A stretch of 64,000 nt of DNA from Eubacterium sp. AF36-5BH. Lineage in GTDB: Bacteria > Bacillota > Clostridia > Lachnospirales > Lachnospiraceae. Position 1 is the stretch's first letter, and the number at the start of each line of letters is the position of its first letter. The notes beneath the pieces were generated by a model that ran no database searches, was not told the DNA's origin, and saw only the letters and a list, made by a program, of their open reading frames with translations. Shown here in pieces: positions 1 to 8,775 of this stretch. The stretch is from assembly GCF_003460505.1 (NCBI RefSeq), contig NZ_QTVG01000004.1:241001-305000 (forward strand), in the 5' to 3' direction. The translations under genes and the position numbers were made by a program.

Positions 1-1463
1 TTAGCATAACTGCTGTTACAACATATTTGTTTGCAGGAAAGATACAAAAACTTCATGATAGAGAAAAGAAGATTATTGGAAAACATGATTTCTCAAAAGA
101 AAAGAAGAAATCCATAAAGAAACATTTTACAGCAAAAAGAAAAGTCTGGTTATTGCTGGATTTAGTTATAAATTTGGGTATGCTGTGTGTAATTAAGTAT
201 ATGGATTTTGCACTTCGCGGTATGTCCGCAGTGCTTGCAAAGTTTGGAGTTGACTGGTCAAAATCTGTGAGTTTTGTTTTACCACTTGGTATATCATTTT
301 ATACTTTTATGACAGTAGGATACATACTCGATGTTTATTGGAAACGATATAGAGCAGAGAAAAATATTTTGAAGCTTGCTTTGTTCACATCGTATTTTCC
401 ACACATAGTTCAGGGACCAATTGGCAGATATAACAAATTAGCAGAACAGTTTAATCAAAGATATAAGTTTGATTATGACAGAGTAAAAAAAGGTTTGCTG
501 TTAATGTTATGGGGTTATTTTGAAAAAATGGTTATTGCAGACAGGTTGGCTATTTTCGCTAACGGCGTATATGCAAAGTGGGACGAGGTTACAGGTTTAC
601 CGTTAGTGCTTGCAATTATATTTTTTTCAATGCAGTTGTATTTAGACTGGACAGGGTGTATGGATATTGCAAGAGGTGTTTCACAGATTTTTGGAATAGA
701 GTTGGAAAGAAATTTCTGGCATCCTTATTTTTCAAAAAACATGCCGGAGTTTTGGAGAAGATGGCACATTACACTTGGAGCCTGGTTTAAGGATTATTTA
801 CTTTATCCTGTTTCAATGTCGAAGCTTTGTAAATCAATTAACAGATTTACAAGAAAGAAGTGGGGCAATCAGGCATCAAGAGCATTTTCAACAGTAATCC
901 CTGCAGCATGCGTATGGATTGTAACAGGTATGTGGCATGGAGCGGCAATGTGCTACGTGCTATGGGGTGTGTATCATGGAATCTTGATTATACTTGGAGC
1001 AGTGTTTGATGTACCAATACAGAAATTAAATAAGTTATTGCATATTAACACTGAATGTTTTTCATTTAATTTATTTAGAATGGCAAGAACATTCTTATTG
1101 TCCGCCATTGGTAGAATATTTTTTGTATCTACAGCAGGTTTCCATCATGCAGTATTGATTATCAAAAGAACTTTTGATTTGAGAAATTTTGGATTACATA
1201 CATTATGGGACGAAAGCCTATATTCTTTTGGACTGGACAGACATGGGTTTACACTATCGCTTATTTTAATTGGGTTAGTTTGGTGTGTTAGCATGTTACA
1301 GGAAAAATTTGATAAAGATAACAAGGGCATTAGAGATGTAATTTGCGAACAGAATATTATTTTCCGTTGGATATTATATTTTGGTTTAATATTCGGAATT
1401 ATTATATTTGGTATATATGGTTCAGGATATAATGCAGGAGCATTTGTTTATGGACAGTTTTAG
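1..1463 (+). CDS. MBOAT-family membrane O-acyltransferase (DltB/AlgI-like), 5'-truncated
   Basis: The reading frame is open from base 3 upstream of the TTG at 27, so the gene enters from outside the window. The encoded protein is strongly hydrophobic with many membrane segments. It carries the MBOAT landmarks: a FWRRWHITLGAWFKDYLLYP stretch and, further on, GMWHGAAMCYVLWGVYHG, whose His is the catalytic candidate. Family members move acyl groups from a carrier on the cytoplasmic side to surface polymers (DltB for teichoic acid, AlgI for alginate). The next two genes, an AMP-forming ligase and a carrier protein, complete a Dlt-like set. Which acyl group and which acceptor are used cannot be told from sequence. 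Confidence 0.88.
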   Translation, partial: SITAVTTYLFAGKIQKLHDREKKIIGKHDFSKEKKKSIKKHFTAKRKVWLLLDLVINLGMLCVIKYMDFALRGMSAVLAKFGVDWSKSVSFVLPLGISFYTFMTVGYILDVYWKRYRAEKNILKLALFTSYFPHIVQGPIGRYNKLAEQFNQRYKFDYDRVKKGLLLMLWGYFEKMVIADRLAIFANGVYAKWDEVTGLPLVLAIIFFSMQLYLDWTGCMDIARGVSQIFGIELERNFWHPYFSKNMPEFWRRWHITLGAWFKDYLLYPVSMSKLCKSINRFTRKKWGNQASRAFSTVIPAACVWIVTGMWHGAAMCYVLWGVYHGILIILGAVFDVPIQKLNKLLHINTECFSFNLFRMARTFLLSAIGRIFFVSTAGFHHAVLIIKRTFDLRNFGLHTLWDESLYSFGLDRHGFTLSLILIGLVWCVSMLQEKFDKDNKGIRDVICEQNIIFRWILYFGLIFGIIIFGIYGSGYNAGAFVYGQF

Positions 1464-1492
1464 TAATCTCTAATTGAAGAAAGGACACAAAA

Positions 1493-3025
1493 ATGGAAGA
1501 ACAGATAAGTTCAATTGTTGAAGCATTAAAAATAAATGCTGAGAAAACACCTGACAAATTATGTGTAGGTGATAAGAAAAATCAGGTTACTTATAAAGAA
1601 TTCTGGAACATGGTAAAAAAGGCGGCAGTTTATCTTCAGGAAAAAGGCGTACAAAAAGGAGATATGGTTGTTATTCGAGGAGCACAGAAAGTTGAATTTT
1701 TGTTAGGAGTTTTCGGTGTACAACTAGCAGGTGGTGCTGTTTGCCCTCTTGAAAAAGCCATAAAAGACGACCGTATTATGGAAATAATGAATTTCGTTGA
1801 TTCAAATATTTATTTAGCAGAAAAACCTGTAAAGAATACAACTGTTAATAATATTAGTTTGAAGGAAATGTTTAAGGTTGTCCAAAATAATGAGGCAGTA
1901 ACACCAAATGAAAATACAGACAACAGTGAAGCAGTTAATTCAAAAGAATTTAGTTTACCGGCTAGTGATGATTTGTCCGAAATTTTGTTTACTACAGGGA
2001 CAACAGGAAAGTCAAAAGGAATTGAAGTTACATTTGGGTGTAATGTAGCTATTGCACAAAACGTTATTGACAGTGTTGGTATGGAAAAGGATGAGATAGA
2101 ATTGATTACTACACCAATTAATCATTCCCTGGCAATAAGAAGATCTTACGGTGCAATTTACAATGGAAGTTCAATTGTTTTAACAGATGGAATCAAGTTT
2201 GTAGAGGACTTTTTCAAATTATTAGACAGATACAAAATTACAGCAATTACTTTTGTACCTGCAATACTTGAGCAGGTTCTAAAATTTGCAAAGGACAGAT
2301 TTGCAACCTATGATAATCAATTTCACTATATTCAGTTAGGTTCAGCACCATTGTCTGAAACAAATAAAGAAATATTAACAAAAATGTTTCCAACTACAAG
2401 ATTGTACAATACATACGGGGCTACAGAGTCAGGTTGTACAGTGATTTTGGAATTTAGCAAATATGGTCACAAGAAAAAATGTATTGGCCGAACAACAGTT
2501 AATACAGAAATCTTATTTGTAGATGACAGGCGAAATATAGTAGAAGCTTCGTTGGAAAAACCGGGCATACTTGCTTTTAAAGGTAAAATGAATATGCGTT
2601 CTTATTACAAGGAACCTGAAATTACTAAAGAAGTGATGGATGAAAAGGGTGTTGTGTATACAAATGATTTAGGCTACTTAGGTGAGGATGGCTTAGTGTA
2701 TCTTCTTGGCAGACAGGGAGATGTTATTAACATGGGTGGAATCAAAATTGCACCTACTGAAATAGAAGAAGTAGCTATGAAGCATGAAATGATTAAAGAT
2801 TGTGCATGTATCCCGATTAAAGATGAAATAACAGGTGAAGCCCCTAAGTTGTTTGTAACTTTAAATGAAGGATATCAACTGGATCAAAAAGAGCTTTCCA
2901 AGTATCTTTTATCAAAACTTGAATCTTTAAAAGTGCCAAAGACTTTTGAGGTTATAGATGAAATTCCAAGAACTTTCAATGGAAAAATTATAAGAAAACA
3001 GTTGAAAGCATTGGAAAATAATTAA
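1493..3025 (+). CDS. AMP-forming acyl/amino-acyl ligase of a Dlt-like operon
   Basis: This 510-residue ANL-superfamily adenylating enzyme starts at an ATG behind AGAAAGGA. The P-loop LFTTGTTGKSKG lies near residues 165-176, then YNTYGATESG, the YTNDLGYLGEDGLVYLLGR region with the hinge Asp, and the C-terminal PRTFNGKIIRKQL with the catalytic Lys. It lies 29 bases after the acyltransferase and 14 bases before the carrier protein, so it most likely loads that carrier. By position it is the DltA equivalent. The motifs look more like a general acyl-CoA-synthetase or benzoate-ligase type than a classical D-alanine ligase, so the substrate is left open. Confidence 0.85.
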   Translation: MEEQISSIVEALKINAEKTPDKLCVGDKKNQVTYKEFWNMVKKAAVYLQEKGVQKGDMVVIRGAQKVEFLLGVFGVQLAGGAVCPLEKAIKDDRIMEIMNFVDSNIYLAEKPVKNTTVNNISLKEMFKVVQNNEAVTPNENTDNSEAVNSKEFSLPASDDLSEILFTTGTTGKSKGIEVTFGCNVAIAQNVIDSVGMEKDEIELITTPINHSLAIRRSYGAIYNGSSIVLTDGIKFVEDFFKLLDRYKITAITFVPAILEQVLKFAKDRFATYDNQFHYIQLGSAPLSETNKEILTKMFPTTRLYNTYGATESGCTVILEFSKYGHKKKCIGRTTVNTEILFVDDRRNIVEASLEKPGILAFKGKMNMRSYYKEPEITKEVMDEKGVVYTNDLGYLGEDGLVYLLGRQGDVINMGGIKIAPTEIEEVAMKHEMIKDCACIPIKDEITGEAPKLFVTLNEGYQLDQKELSKYLLSKLESLKVPKTFEVIDEIPRTFNGKIIRKQLKALENN

Positions 3026-3039
3026 AGAAAGATTGGAGA

Positions 3040-3267
3040 ATGAATATGAGAGATGAAGTTATTGAAATTTTAGAAATGATATGCCCAGACATTGATGTAA
3101 ACGATGAGGACATGAACCTTCCGGAAGATTTAGATTCCATGGACATAATTGCGTTAATTGCAGAACTGGAAGATAAGTTTGATATTGAAATAACAATGGA
3201 AGAAAAAACAGAAGAAAACTTTGAAAACATTGACACATTAGTGGCTATGATTGAAAGACTTCAGTAG
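3040..3267 (+). CDS. Acyl carrier protein (DltC-like)
   Basis: A 75-residue acidic protein whose DLDSMDIIALI motif contains the Ser that receives 4'-phosphopantetheine. Helical organisation and length match acyl or D-alanyl carrier proteins. It is the last gene of the MBOAT-ligase-carrier operon and is followed at once by a terminator. It should carry the activated acyl group from the ligase to the membrane acyltransferase. A fatty-acid-synthesis ACP role is unlikely because no fab genes are near. Confidence 0.88.
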   Translation: MNMRDEVIEILEMICPDIDVNDEDMNLPEDLDSMDIIALIAELEDKFDIEITMEEKTEENFENIDTLVAMIERLQ

Positions 3268-3271
3268 AAGT

Positions 3272-3319
3272 AAAAGGCATCCCATGTTGCAGGAACAGGC
3301 GCAAAGGGATGCCTTTTCT
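3272..3319 (+). terminator. Rho-independent terminator after the Dlt-like operon
   Basis: Perfect 12-bp stem AAAAGGCATCCC / GGGATGCCTTTT around a 22-base loop, ending in a T-rich tail. Confidence 0.85.
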
Positions 3320-3333
3320 AGTGGTGGGTTTCA

Positions 3334-3362
3334 TTGACTTATAGAAAGGGATAAATTATAAT
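3334..3362 (+). promoter_or_regulatory. Sigma-A promoter of the ior operon
   Basis: TTGACT (3334-3339), 17-bp spacer, TATAAT (3357-3362), lying between the preceding terminator and the GTG start of iorA. Confidence 0.8.
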
Positions 3363-3425
3363 ATACTTTATGACTTTAAAGCAGTGAAAAAAGTGTCTAT
3401 TTTAAAAGAGAGGTAGGATATAAAA

Positions 3426-5171
3426 GTGAGTAAAAAGACAATTATGTTAGGCAATGAAGCTATTGCCAGAGGTGCTTACGAAGCAGGAGTTAAGGTGACA
3501 TCAGCATACCCAGGAACTCCAAGTACAGAAGTAAGCGAAAACGTAGTGAAATATGATGGTATTTATGCAGAATGGGCTCCAAATGAAAAGGTTGCTGCCG
3601 AAGTGGCTATCGGTGCTTCTATGGCAGGAATCCGTTCTATGACAATGATGAAGATGGTTGGTTTAAACGTAGCAGCCGATCCACTTTATTCAGGTTCATA
3701 CATTGGAGTAAATGGTGGTATGGTAGTAGTTGTTGCAGATGATCCGGGAATTTACAGTTCACAGAACGAACAGGATACAAGAATGGTAGGTCGTGCGGCA
3801 ATGATTCCTGTTATTGAACCATCAGACAGTGAAGAAGCAAGAGTGTTTACAAAGAGAGCGTATGAAATATCAGAAGAATACGATACACCAATTATTTTAA
3901 GAACAACAACAAGACTTGCTCATTCACAGGGAATTGTTAATTTAGAAGATAGAGTAGAAGTAGAAGACAAACCTTACGAAAGAAATGTTGCAAAAAATGT
4001 AATGATGCCAGGAAACGCAATTAAGGCACATGTACGTGTAGAAGAACGTATGAAGAGACTAGAAAAAGATGCAAGCACATTAGATATTAACAAGGTTGAA
4101 TACAACGACACAAGCATCGGTATTATTACAAGTGGTATTCCTTACCAGTATGTAAAAGAAGCATTACCAAATGCATCAGTGCTTAAACTTGGTATGGTTC
4201 ATCCTTTAGCAAAAGATTTAATTAAGGAATTTGCAAGCAAGGTTGACAGAGTTGTAGTTGTAGAAGAACTTGAACCTGTAATTGAAGAACAAGTTAAGGC
4301 AATGGGAATTGAATGTGATGGTAAGAATTTATTTACAATTCAGGGAGAATACAGTGCAAACATGTTAAGAGAAAAACTCCTTGGGGAAAAAGTAGAAATA
4401 GCAGAAGCAGAAGAAGCACCTGCAAGACCACCAATTCTTTGTCCTGGTTGTCCACATAGAAGTACATATTCAGTATTAAAGAAATTAAGAATTCATGCAG
4501 CAGGCGATATTGGATGCTACACATTAGGTGCAGTTAATCCACTTGGAGTAGTTGACACTACATTATGTATGGGTTCAAGTATTTCAACTCTTCATGGTAT
4601 GGAGAAGGCAAAAGGTAAAGAATACATTAAGAATTGGGTTGCAGTAATAGGTGACAGTACATTTTTACATACAGGTGTAAACTCACTTATGAACATGGTA
4701 TACAACAAATCAACAGGAACAGTTATTATTCTCGACAACTCAACAACAGGTATGACAGGTCATCAGGATCATCCGGCTACAGGAAAGACTTTAGCAGGAG
4801 AACCGGCTTATGCAGTAGATTTAGTAGATTTATGTAAGGCATTAGGTGTACAGCACGTAGAAGTTGTTGATGCATTTGATGTTGACAGATTAGCAAAGGT
4901 TGTAAAAGAAGAAGTTGCAAGAGACGAAGTTTCTGTAATTATTTCACAGTCACCATGTGCATTGTTAAAATCATTTGTTCCAAAGGGCAAGTGTTACACA
5001 ATTCCTGAAAAATGCGTAAAATGTGGTCAGTGTTTAGTTCCAGGTTGTCCTGCAATGACAAAGAATGCAGACGGAACAGTTGCAATTGATAAGACAATGT
5101 GTAACGGTTGTGGACTTTGCATGAGTAACTGTAAATTCGGAGCAATTGAATTAGAAAGAAGAGGAGAATAA
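3426..5171 (+). CDS. iorA: Indolepyruvate:ferredoxin oxidoreductase, alpha subunit
   Basis: A 581-residue protein of the usual IorA length, starting at GTG behind GAGAGGTAGG. It oxidatively decarboxylates aryl-2-keto acids (indolepyruvate, phenylpyruvate, 4-hydroxyphenylpyruvate) to aryl-acetyl-CoA and reduces ferredoxin. Visible parts are an N-terminal pyrimidine-binding region (SAYPGTPSTEVSE), a thiamine-diphosphate region (IGDSTFLHTGVNSL) and two 4Fe-4S motifs near residues 530-575 (CVKCGQCLVPGCPAM and CNGCGLCMSNCKFGA). An LCPGCPHRSTY motif precedes the TPP domain. The next ATG, iorB, is 3 bases past the stop. Role in amino-acid fermentation is inferred from the family. Confidence 0.95.
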   Translation: MSKKTIMLGNEAIARGAYEAGVKVTSAYPGTPSTEVSENVVKYDGIYAEWAPNEKVAAEVAIGASMAGIRSMTMMKMVGLNVAADPLYSGSYIGVNGGMVVVVADDPGIYSSQNEQDTRMVGRAAMIPVIEPSDSEEARVFTKRAYEISEEYDTPIILRTTTRLAHSQGIVNLEDRVEVEDKPYERNVAKNVMMPGNAIKAHVRVEERMKRLEKDASTLDINKVEYNDTSIGIITSGIPYQYVKEALPNASVLKLGMVHPLAKDLIKEFASKVDRVVVVEELEPVIEEQVKAMGIECDGKNLFTIQGEYSANMLREKLLGEKVEIAEAEEAPARPPILCPGCPHRSTYSVLKKLRIHAAGDIGCYTLGAVNPLGVVDTTLCMGSSISTLHGMEKAKGKEYIKNWVAVIGDSTFLHTGVNSLMNMVYNKSTGTVIILDNSTTGMTGHQDHPATGKTLAGEPAYAVDLVDLCKALGVQHVEVVDAFDVDRLAKVVKEEVARDEVSVIISQSPCALLKSFVPKGKCYTIPEKCVKCGQCLVPGCPAMTKNADGTVAIDKTMCNGCGLCMSNCKFGAIELERRGE

Positions 5172-5173
5172 TC

Positions 5174-5749
5174 ATGGCAGAAACAAAGAATATTATGATA
5201 GTAGGCGTTGGTGGTCAGGGTACTCTCCTTACAAGTAGAATTTTAGGTGGTATCACTGTAGAAAACGGATATGATGTAAAACTTTCAGAAGTACACGGTA
5301 TGGCACAGCGTGGCGGTAGCGTTGTTACTTATGTAAGATATGGCGAAAAAGTAACAGAGCCAATTGTTGAAGAAGGTCAGGCAGACGTGCTTATTGCCTT
5401 TGAAAAATTAGAGGCATTACGTTACGCACATTTCTTAAAGAAAGACGGAGTGATTATTGTAAATGATCAGAAAATAGATCCTATGCCTGTTGTAACAGGT
5501 GTAGCAAAATACCCTGAAGGTATAATTGAACATCTTTCTGAGAAATATAAAGTTATATCAGTTGATGCTCAGAAAGAAGCTTTAGAATTAGGTAATTCAA
5601 GAGTATTTAACGTAATTATTCTTGGTGTTGCAGCAAGCAAAATGGATTTTGAGAAGGAACAGTGGATTGAAGTAATCAAGAAAAAAGTTCCACCAAAAAC
5701 AATTGACATCAACGTAAAAGCATTTGAGAGAGGTTACGAAATAGGTTAA
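5174..5749 (+). CDS. iorB: Indolepyruvate:ferredoxin oxidoreductase, beta subunit
   Basis: The 191-residue gamma/beta-type subunit of the keto-acid oxidoreductase, with the N-terminal GVGGQGTLLTSRILG motif and the conserved SEVHGMAQRGGSVV stretch. It pairs with IorA, which carries the TPP and FeS centres. It is two bases downstream of iorA, and its TAA overlaps the ATG of the following amidohydrolase by one base (TAATG), so all three genes are probably translationally coupled. Confidence 0.95.
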   Translation: MAETKNIMIVGVGGQGTLLTSRILGGITVENGYDVKLSEVHGMAQRGGSVVTYVRYGEKVTEPIVEEGQADVLIAFEKLEALRYAHFLKKDGVIIVNDQKIDPMPVVTGVAKYPEGIIEHLSEKYKVISVDAQKEALELGNSRVFNVIILGVAASKMDFEKEQWIEVIKKKVPPKTIDINVKAFERGYEIG

Positions 5750-6585
5750 TGATAATTGATATTCATGCACATACATTTCCTGAGGCTATAGCAGATAAGA
5801 CTATAACCAACATGGAAAAAGAAATCTTAAAAGGTCAGAAGATGGTGGTAAAACACGAGAGAATACCAACATTGCAGGGATTAATAGAAAGCACCCACAA
5901 TGCAGGCATAGACCTGTCAGTGGTTTGTCCCGTAGCTACCAACACAAGGCAGCCTGAAAAAATTAACAGACTATCAGTGGAATACAATGAAAAAATGTCA
6001 GAAAATAAAATCTTTTATTTCGGGGCAATTCATCCTAATTGCGAGAATTACAAAGAGATAATTGATGACATTGTGGCAATGGATTTAAAAGCCATAAAAA
6101 TTCATCCTGACTATCAGAATACTTTTTTTGATGACGAAAAGTATTTAAGATTAATTGATTACGCAGCAAACAAAGACTTGGGAATTATTGTACATGCAGG
6201 TGAGGACGTAGGTTTGCCAAGCAGAGTGCATTGTACCCCTGACATGGTTCTTAATTTGTGGAAACACATTCAGCCGGAGAAGCTTATTTTGGCACATTTA
6301 GGTGGTTGGAGAATGTGGGATGAAGTAGAAGAAAAATTAGCCGGTCTTCCAATGTATTTTGACACAGCAGTTGTATTAAATAAAAAATTTCCTGTAAAAA
6401 TATCACAGGAACAATTTGCGAGAATAGTCAGGAAACATGGGGCAGACAAAGTTATTTTTGGAACAGACACTCCATGGTACGACCAAAAGCAGGCTTTGGA
6501 AGATTTTGAAAAAGTAGGATTATCAGAAAAAGAAAATAAAATTATTTTAGGCGAAAACGCAAATAACTTATTTAATTTTTTCTAG
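5749..6585 (+). CDS. Amidohydrolase-family (ACMSD-like) metal-dependent hydrolase
   Basis: A 278-residue TIM-barrel protein. The start has the metal motif IDIHAHTFPEA (HxH), and further on come AIKIHPDYQ, VHAGEDVG, ILAHLGG and the terminal FGTDTPW, whose Asp is the last metal ligand. This is the amidohydrolase-2 pattern (ACMSD, decarboxylases and TatD-like hydrolases). It overlaps iorB by one base, so it belongs to the aryl-keto-acid operon. The substrate is not evident; acting on an aromatic-acid derivative is only an inference from context. Confidence 0.85.
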   Translation: MIIDIHAHTFPEAIADKTITNMEKEILKGQKMVVKHERIPTLQGLIESTHNAGIDLSVVCPVATNTRQPEKINRLSVEYNEKMSENKIFYFGAIHPNCENYKEIIDDIVAMDLKAIKIHPDYQNTFFDDEKYLRLIDYAANKDLGIIVHAGEDVGLPSRVHCTPDMVLNLWKHIQPEKLILAHLGGWRMWDEVEEKLAGLPMYFDTAVVLNKKFPVKISQEQFARIVRKHGADKVIFGTDTPWYDQKQALEDFEKVGLSEKENKIILGENANNLFNFF

Positions 6586-6657
6586 GTTAGAGATTATAAG
6601 GCATTTAGACTATAAATCATAATTAAGAAGTTCTAACATAGAAGAAATTAAAAATGT

Positions 6658-6752
6658 AACATTGTCAGGCAGTGTTATATTGCAGAAATGAAACAATATT
6701 CATAGACAATGTTTTAGTGTAGAAACTAAAAATAACATTTATAGATAATGTT
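6658..6752. repeat. Three tandem inverted-repeat operators (AACATT-N7-AATGTT type)
   Basis: Three 19-bp elements lie at 6658-6676, 6695-6713 and 6734-6752, spaced 37 and 39 bp. Each has 6-bp arms separated by exactly 7 bp. The third is perfect (AACATT / AATGTT) and the other two each have one changed arm base. They fill the space before the acyl-CoA ligase gene. Regulator binding is inferred from symmetry and spacing. Confidence 0.6.
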
Positions 6753-6786
6753 ATACATCAAAATAAAGAGAGAGAAGGACAAGTAA

Positions 6787-8421
6787 ATGCCAATTACAGA
6801 ATTATTGGAGAGAAATGCAAAAGAATTTGCAGATGATGTGGCTTTAGTAGAAATTAATCCTGAAATTCAGGAGAAAAAGAGAGTTACATGGCGTGAATAT
6901 GAATTGATTCAGCCGGATTTGCGTCAGCAATATAGAAGAGAAATTACATGGCATGTATTTAACGAAAAGGCAAACAGAGTTGCCAATTTGTTAATTAGTC
7001 GTGGCGTCAGAAAAGGAGACAAAGTTGCCATTCTTATGATGAACTGTTTAGAATGGTTACCTATTTACTTTGGTATTTTGAAAATGGGAGCTTTGGCAGT
7101 TCCAATGAACTTTAGATTTGACGAACATGAAATTAAATACTGTTTAGAATTATCAGAAACAGACGTGCTTTTCTTTGGACCTGAATTTATTGGAAGATTA
7201 GAGGAAATAGTTGATGAAATAGATGAAAAGAGAATTCTTTTCTATGTAGGCGGTGACTGTCCATCATTTGCCGAGGATTACAATGAATTGGTATCTAACT
7301 GTTCATCACTTTCACCGGACGTGAAAATCACAGACAAGGACGATGCAGCTATTTATTTTTCATCAGGCACAACAGGATTTCCAAAGGCTATTTTACATAA
7401 TCACGAAAGCCTTATGCATGCAGCAAAGGTTGAACAGAATCATCATGGACAAACAAAAGATGATGTATTTTTGTGCATACCACCTCTTTACCATACAGGT
7501 GCAAAAATGCATTGGTTCGGTAGCTTATTAACAGGTGGCAAGGCAGTCCTTCTAAAAGGTGTAACACCAAAAACAATAATGGAAACAGTTTCTAATGAAA
7601 AATGTACAATTGTATGGTTATTAGTTCCTTGGGCTCAGGACATTCTTCTTGCATTAGACAGAGGAGAAATTAAAAAAGAAGATTATAATTTAGACCAGTG
7701 GAGATTGATGCATATTGGAGCACAGCCTGTACCACAGAGTCTGATTAAACGTTGGAAAGAATATTTTCCACATCATCAGTACGACACAAACTATGGCTTA
7801 AGCGAATCAATTGGACCTGGTTGCGTACATCTAGGCGTGGAAAACATACATAAAGTAGGTGCTATCGGTATCCCCGGCTATGGCTGGGAAGCAAAGATAG
7901 TTGATACAGATGGCAATGAAGTGGCTCAGGGTGAAGTTGGAGAACTTATTGTAAAAGGTCCCGGAGTTATGACATGTTACTATAATGATGAGGAAGCAAC
8001 AGCAGCCTGCTTAAAGGATGGCTGGCTTTACACAGGTGATATGGCTGAAATGGACGAAGATGGCTTTATTTACTTAGTTGACAGAAAGAAAGACGTTATC
8101 ATTAGTGGCGGTGAAAATATTTATCCTGTACAGATTGAAAACTTCTTAAGCAAGCATCCAAAAATAAAGGACGTTGCCGTAATCGGCTTAGCGGATGAAC
8201 GTTTAGGTGAAATCTCCGCAGCAATCATTGAATTAAATCCTGATACAGAATGTACAGAAGAAGAAATCAATGAATTCTGTAAGGAACTTCCAAGATATAA
8301 GAGACCTAGAAAGGTGATTTTTGCGGAAGTACCAAGAAATGCCACAGGAAAAATCGAAAAGCCAAAGCTTAGAGAAATTTACCATAGCAAGAATTTAGTA
8401 GACGCACAGAACAGAGGCTAG
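6787..8421 (+). CDS. AMP-forming acyl-CoA synthetase (ligase)
   Basis: A 544-residue ANL enzyme. The P-loop IYFSSGTTGFPK is near residue 189, followed by TNYGLSESIG, the hinge-containing LYTGDMAEMDEDGFIYLVDRKKDVIISGGENIYP, and the catalytic Lys in PRNATGKIEKPKL. The reaction is acid + ATP + CoA to acyl-CoA. Neighbourhood with iorAB, which yields aryl-acetyl-CoA, makes an aromatic acid substrate plausible, but the enzyme is not a short phenylacetate-CoA ligase (those are about 430 residues). It starts at ATG behind GAGAGAAGGAC and has its own operator-rich upstream region and strong terminator. Confidence 0.85.
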   Translation: MPITELLERNAKEFADDVALVEINPEIQEKKRVTWREYELIQPDLRQQYRREITWHVFNEKANRVANLLISRGVRKGDKVAILMMNCLEWLPIYFGILKMGALAVPMNFRFDEHEIKYCLELSETDVLFFGPEFIGRLEEIVDEIDEKRILFYVGGDCPSFAEDYNELVSNCSSLSPDVKITDKDDAAIYFSSGTTGFPKAILHNHESLMHAAKVEQNHHGQTKDDVFLCIPPLYHTGAKMHWFGSLLTGGKAVLLKGVTPKTIMETVSNEKCTIVWLLVPWAQDILLALDRGEIKKEDYNLDQWRLMHIGAQPVPQSLIKRWKEYFPHHQYDTNYGLSESIGPGCVHLGVENIHKVGAIGIPGYGWEAKIVDTDGNEVAQGEVGELIVKGPGVMTCYYNDEEATAACLKDGWLYTGDMAEMDEDGFIYLVDRKKDVIISGGENIYPVQIENFLSKHPKIKDVAVIGLADERLGEISAAIIELNPDTECTEEEINEFCKELPRYKRPRKVIFAEVPRNATGKIEKPKLREIYHSKNLVDAQNRG

Positions 8422-8490
8422 ACATTATTAAAGAATATATTGGTATCAGACAGAAATTAAAAAAATATAAATAATTAAATAATAAATAAT

Positions 8491-8529
8491 AAAAATCGTT
8501 GTATCAAATAATTGATACAGCGATTTTTT
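8491..8529 (+). terminator. Rho-independent terminator after the acyl-CoA ligase
   Basis: A 17-bp stem with one wobble pair (left arm starts AAAAATCGTTG, right arm ends CAGCGATTTTT), 4-base loop, T-tail. Confidence 0.85.
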
Positions 8530-8718
8530 CGCCCTACCGTTCATATCTTAAGATTTCCTTAAGTTTTAATTAATTCTTATTTAAATGCAATATTTTTCGC
8601 AATTTTTACGTTATTCTTATTAGAACAACTTGGGAACTACAAAATTATAACAAAAGAAAAAGCAAATAATTTAAAGAAAAAGTAGTTCACGATAATTTAA
8701 GTAAAAAGCAGGTTAAAG

Positions 8719-8747
8719 ATGACAGAAAGAGAAAATTGTGATAAAAT
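8719..8747 (+). promoter_or_regulatory. Extended -10 promoter of the YfhO-like gene
   Basis: ATGACA (8719-8724), 17-bp spacer, TAAAAT (8742-8747) preceded by TG+1. The -35 box uses the ATG at 8719 that would otherwise look like a start codon, which supports the downstream start at 8776. The rest of 8530-8718 shows only AT-rich sequence. Confidence 0.6.
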
Positions 8748-8775
8748 GTTGATGACTAAAAGGAGAAAAGAAAAA

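Noticed and set aside
8719..8775. Upstream ATG extension of the YfhO-like protein
   Set aside because: The ATG forms part of the -35 box of the predicted promoter, and a better ribosome site precedes 8776.
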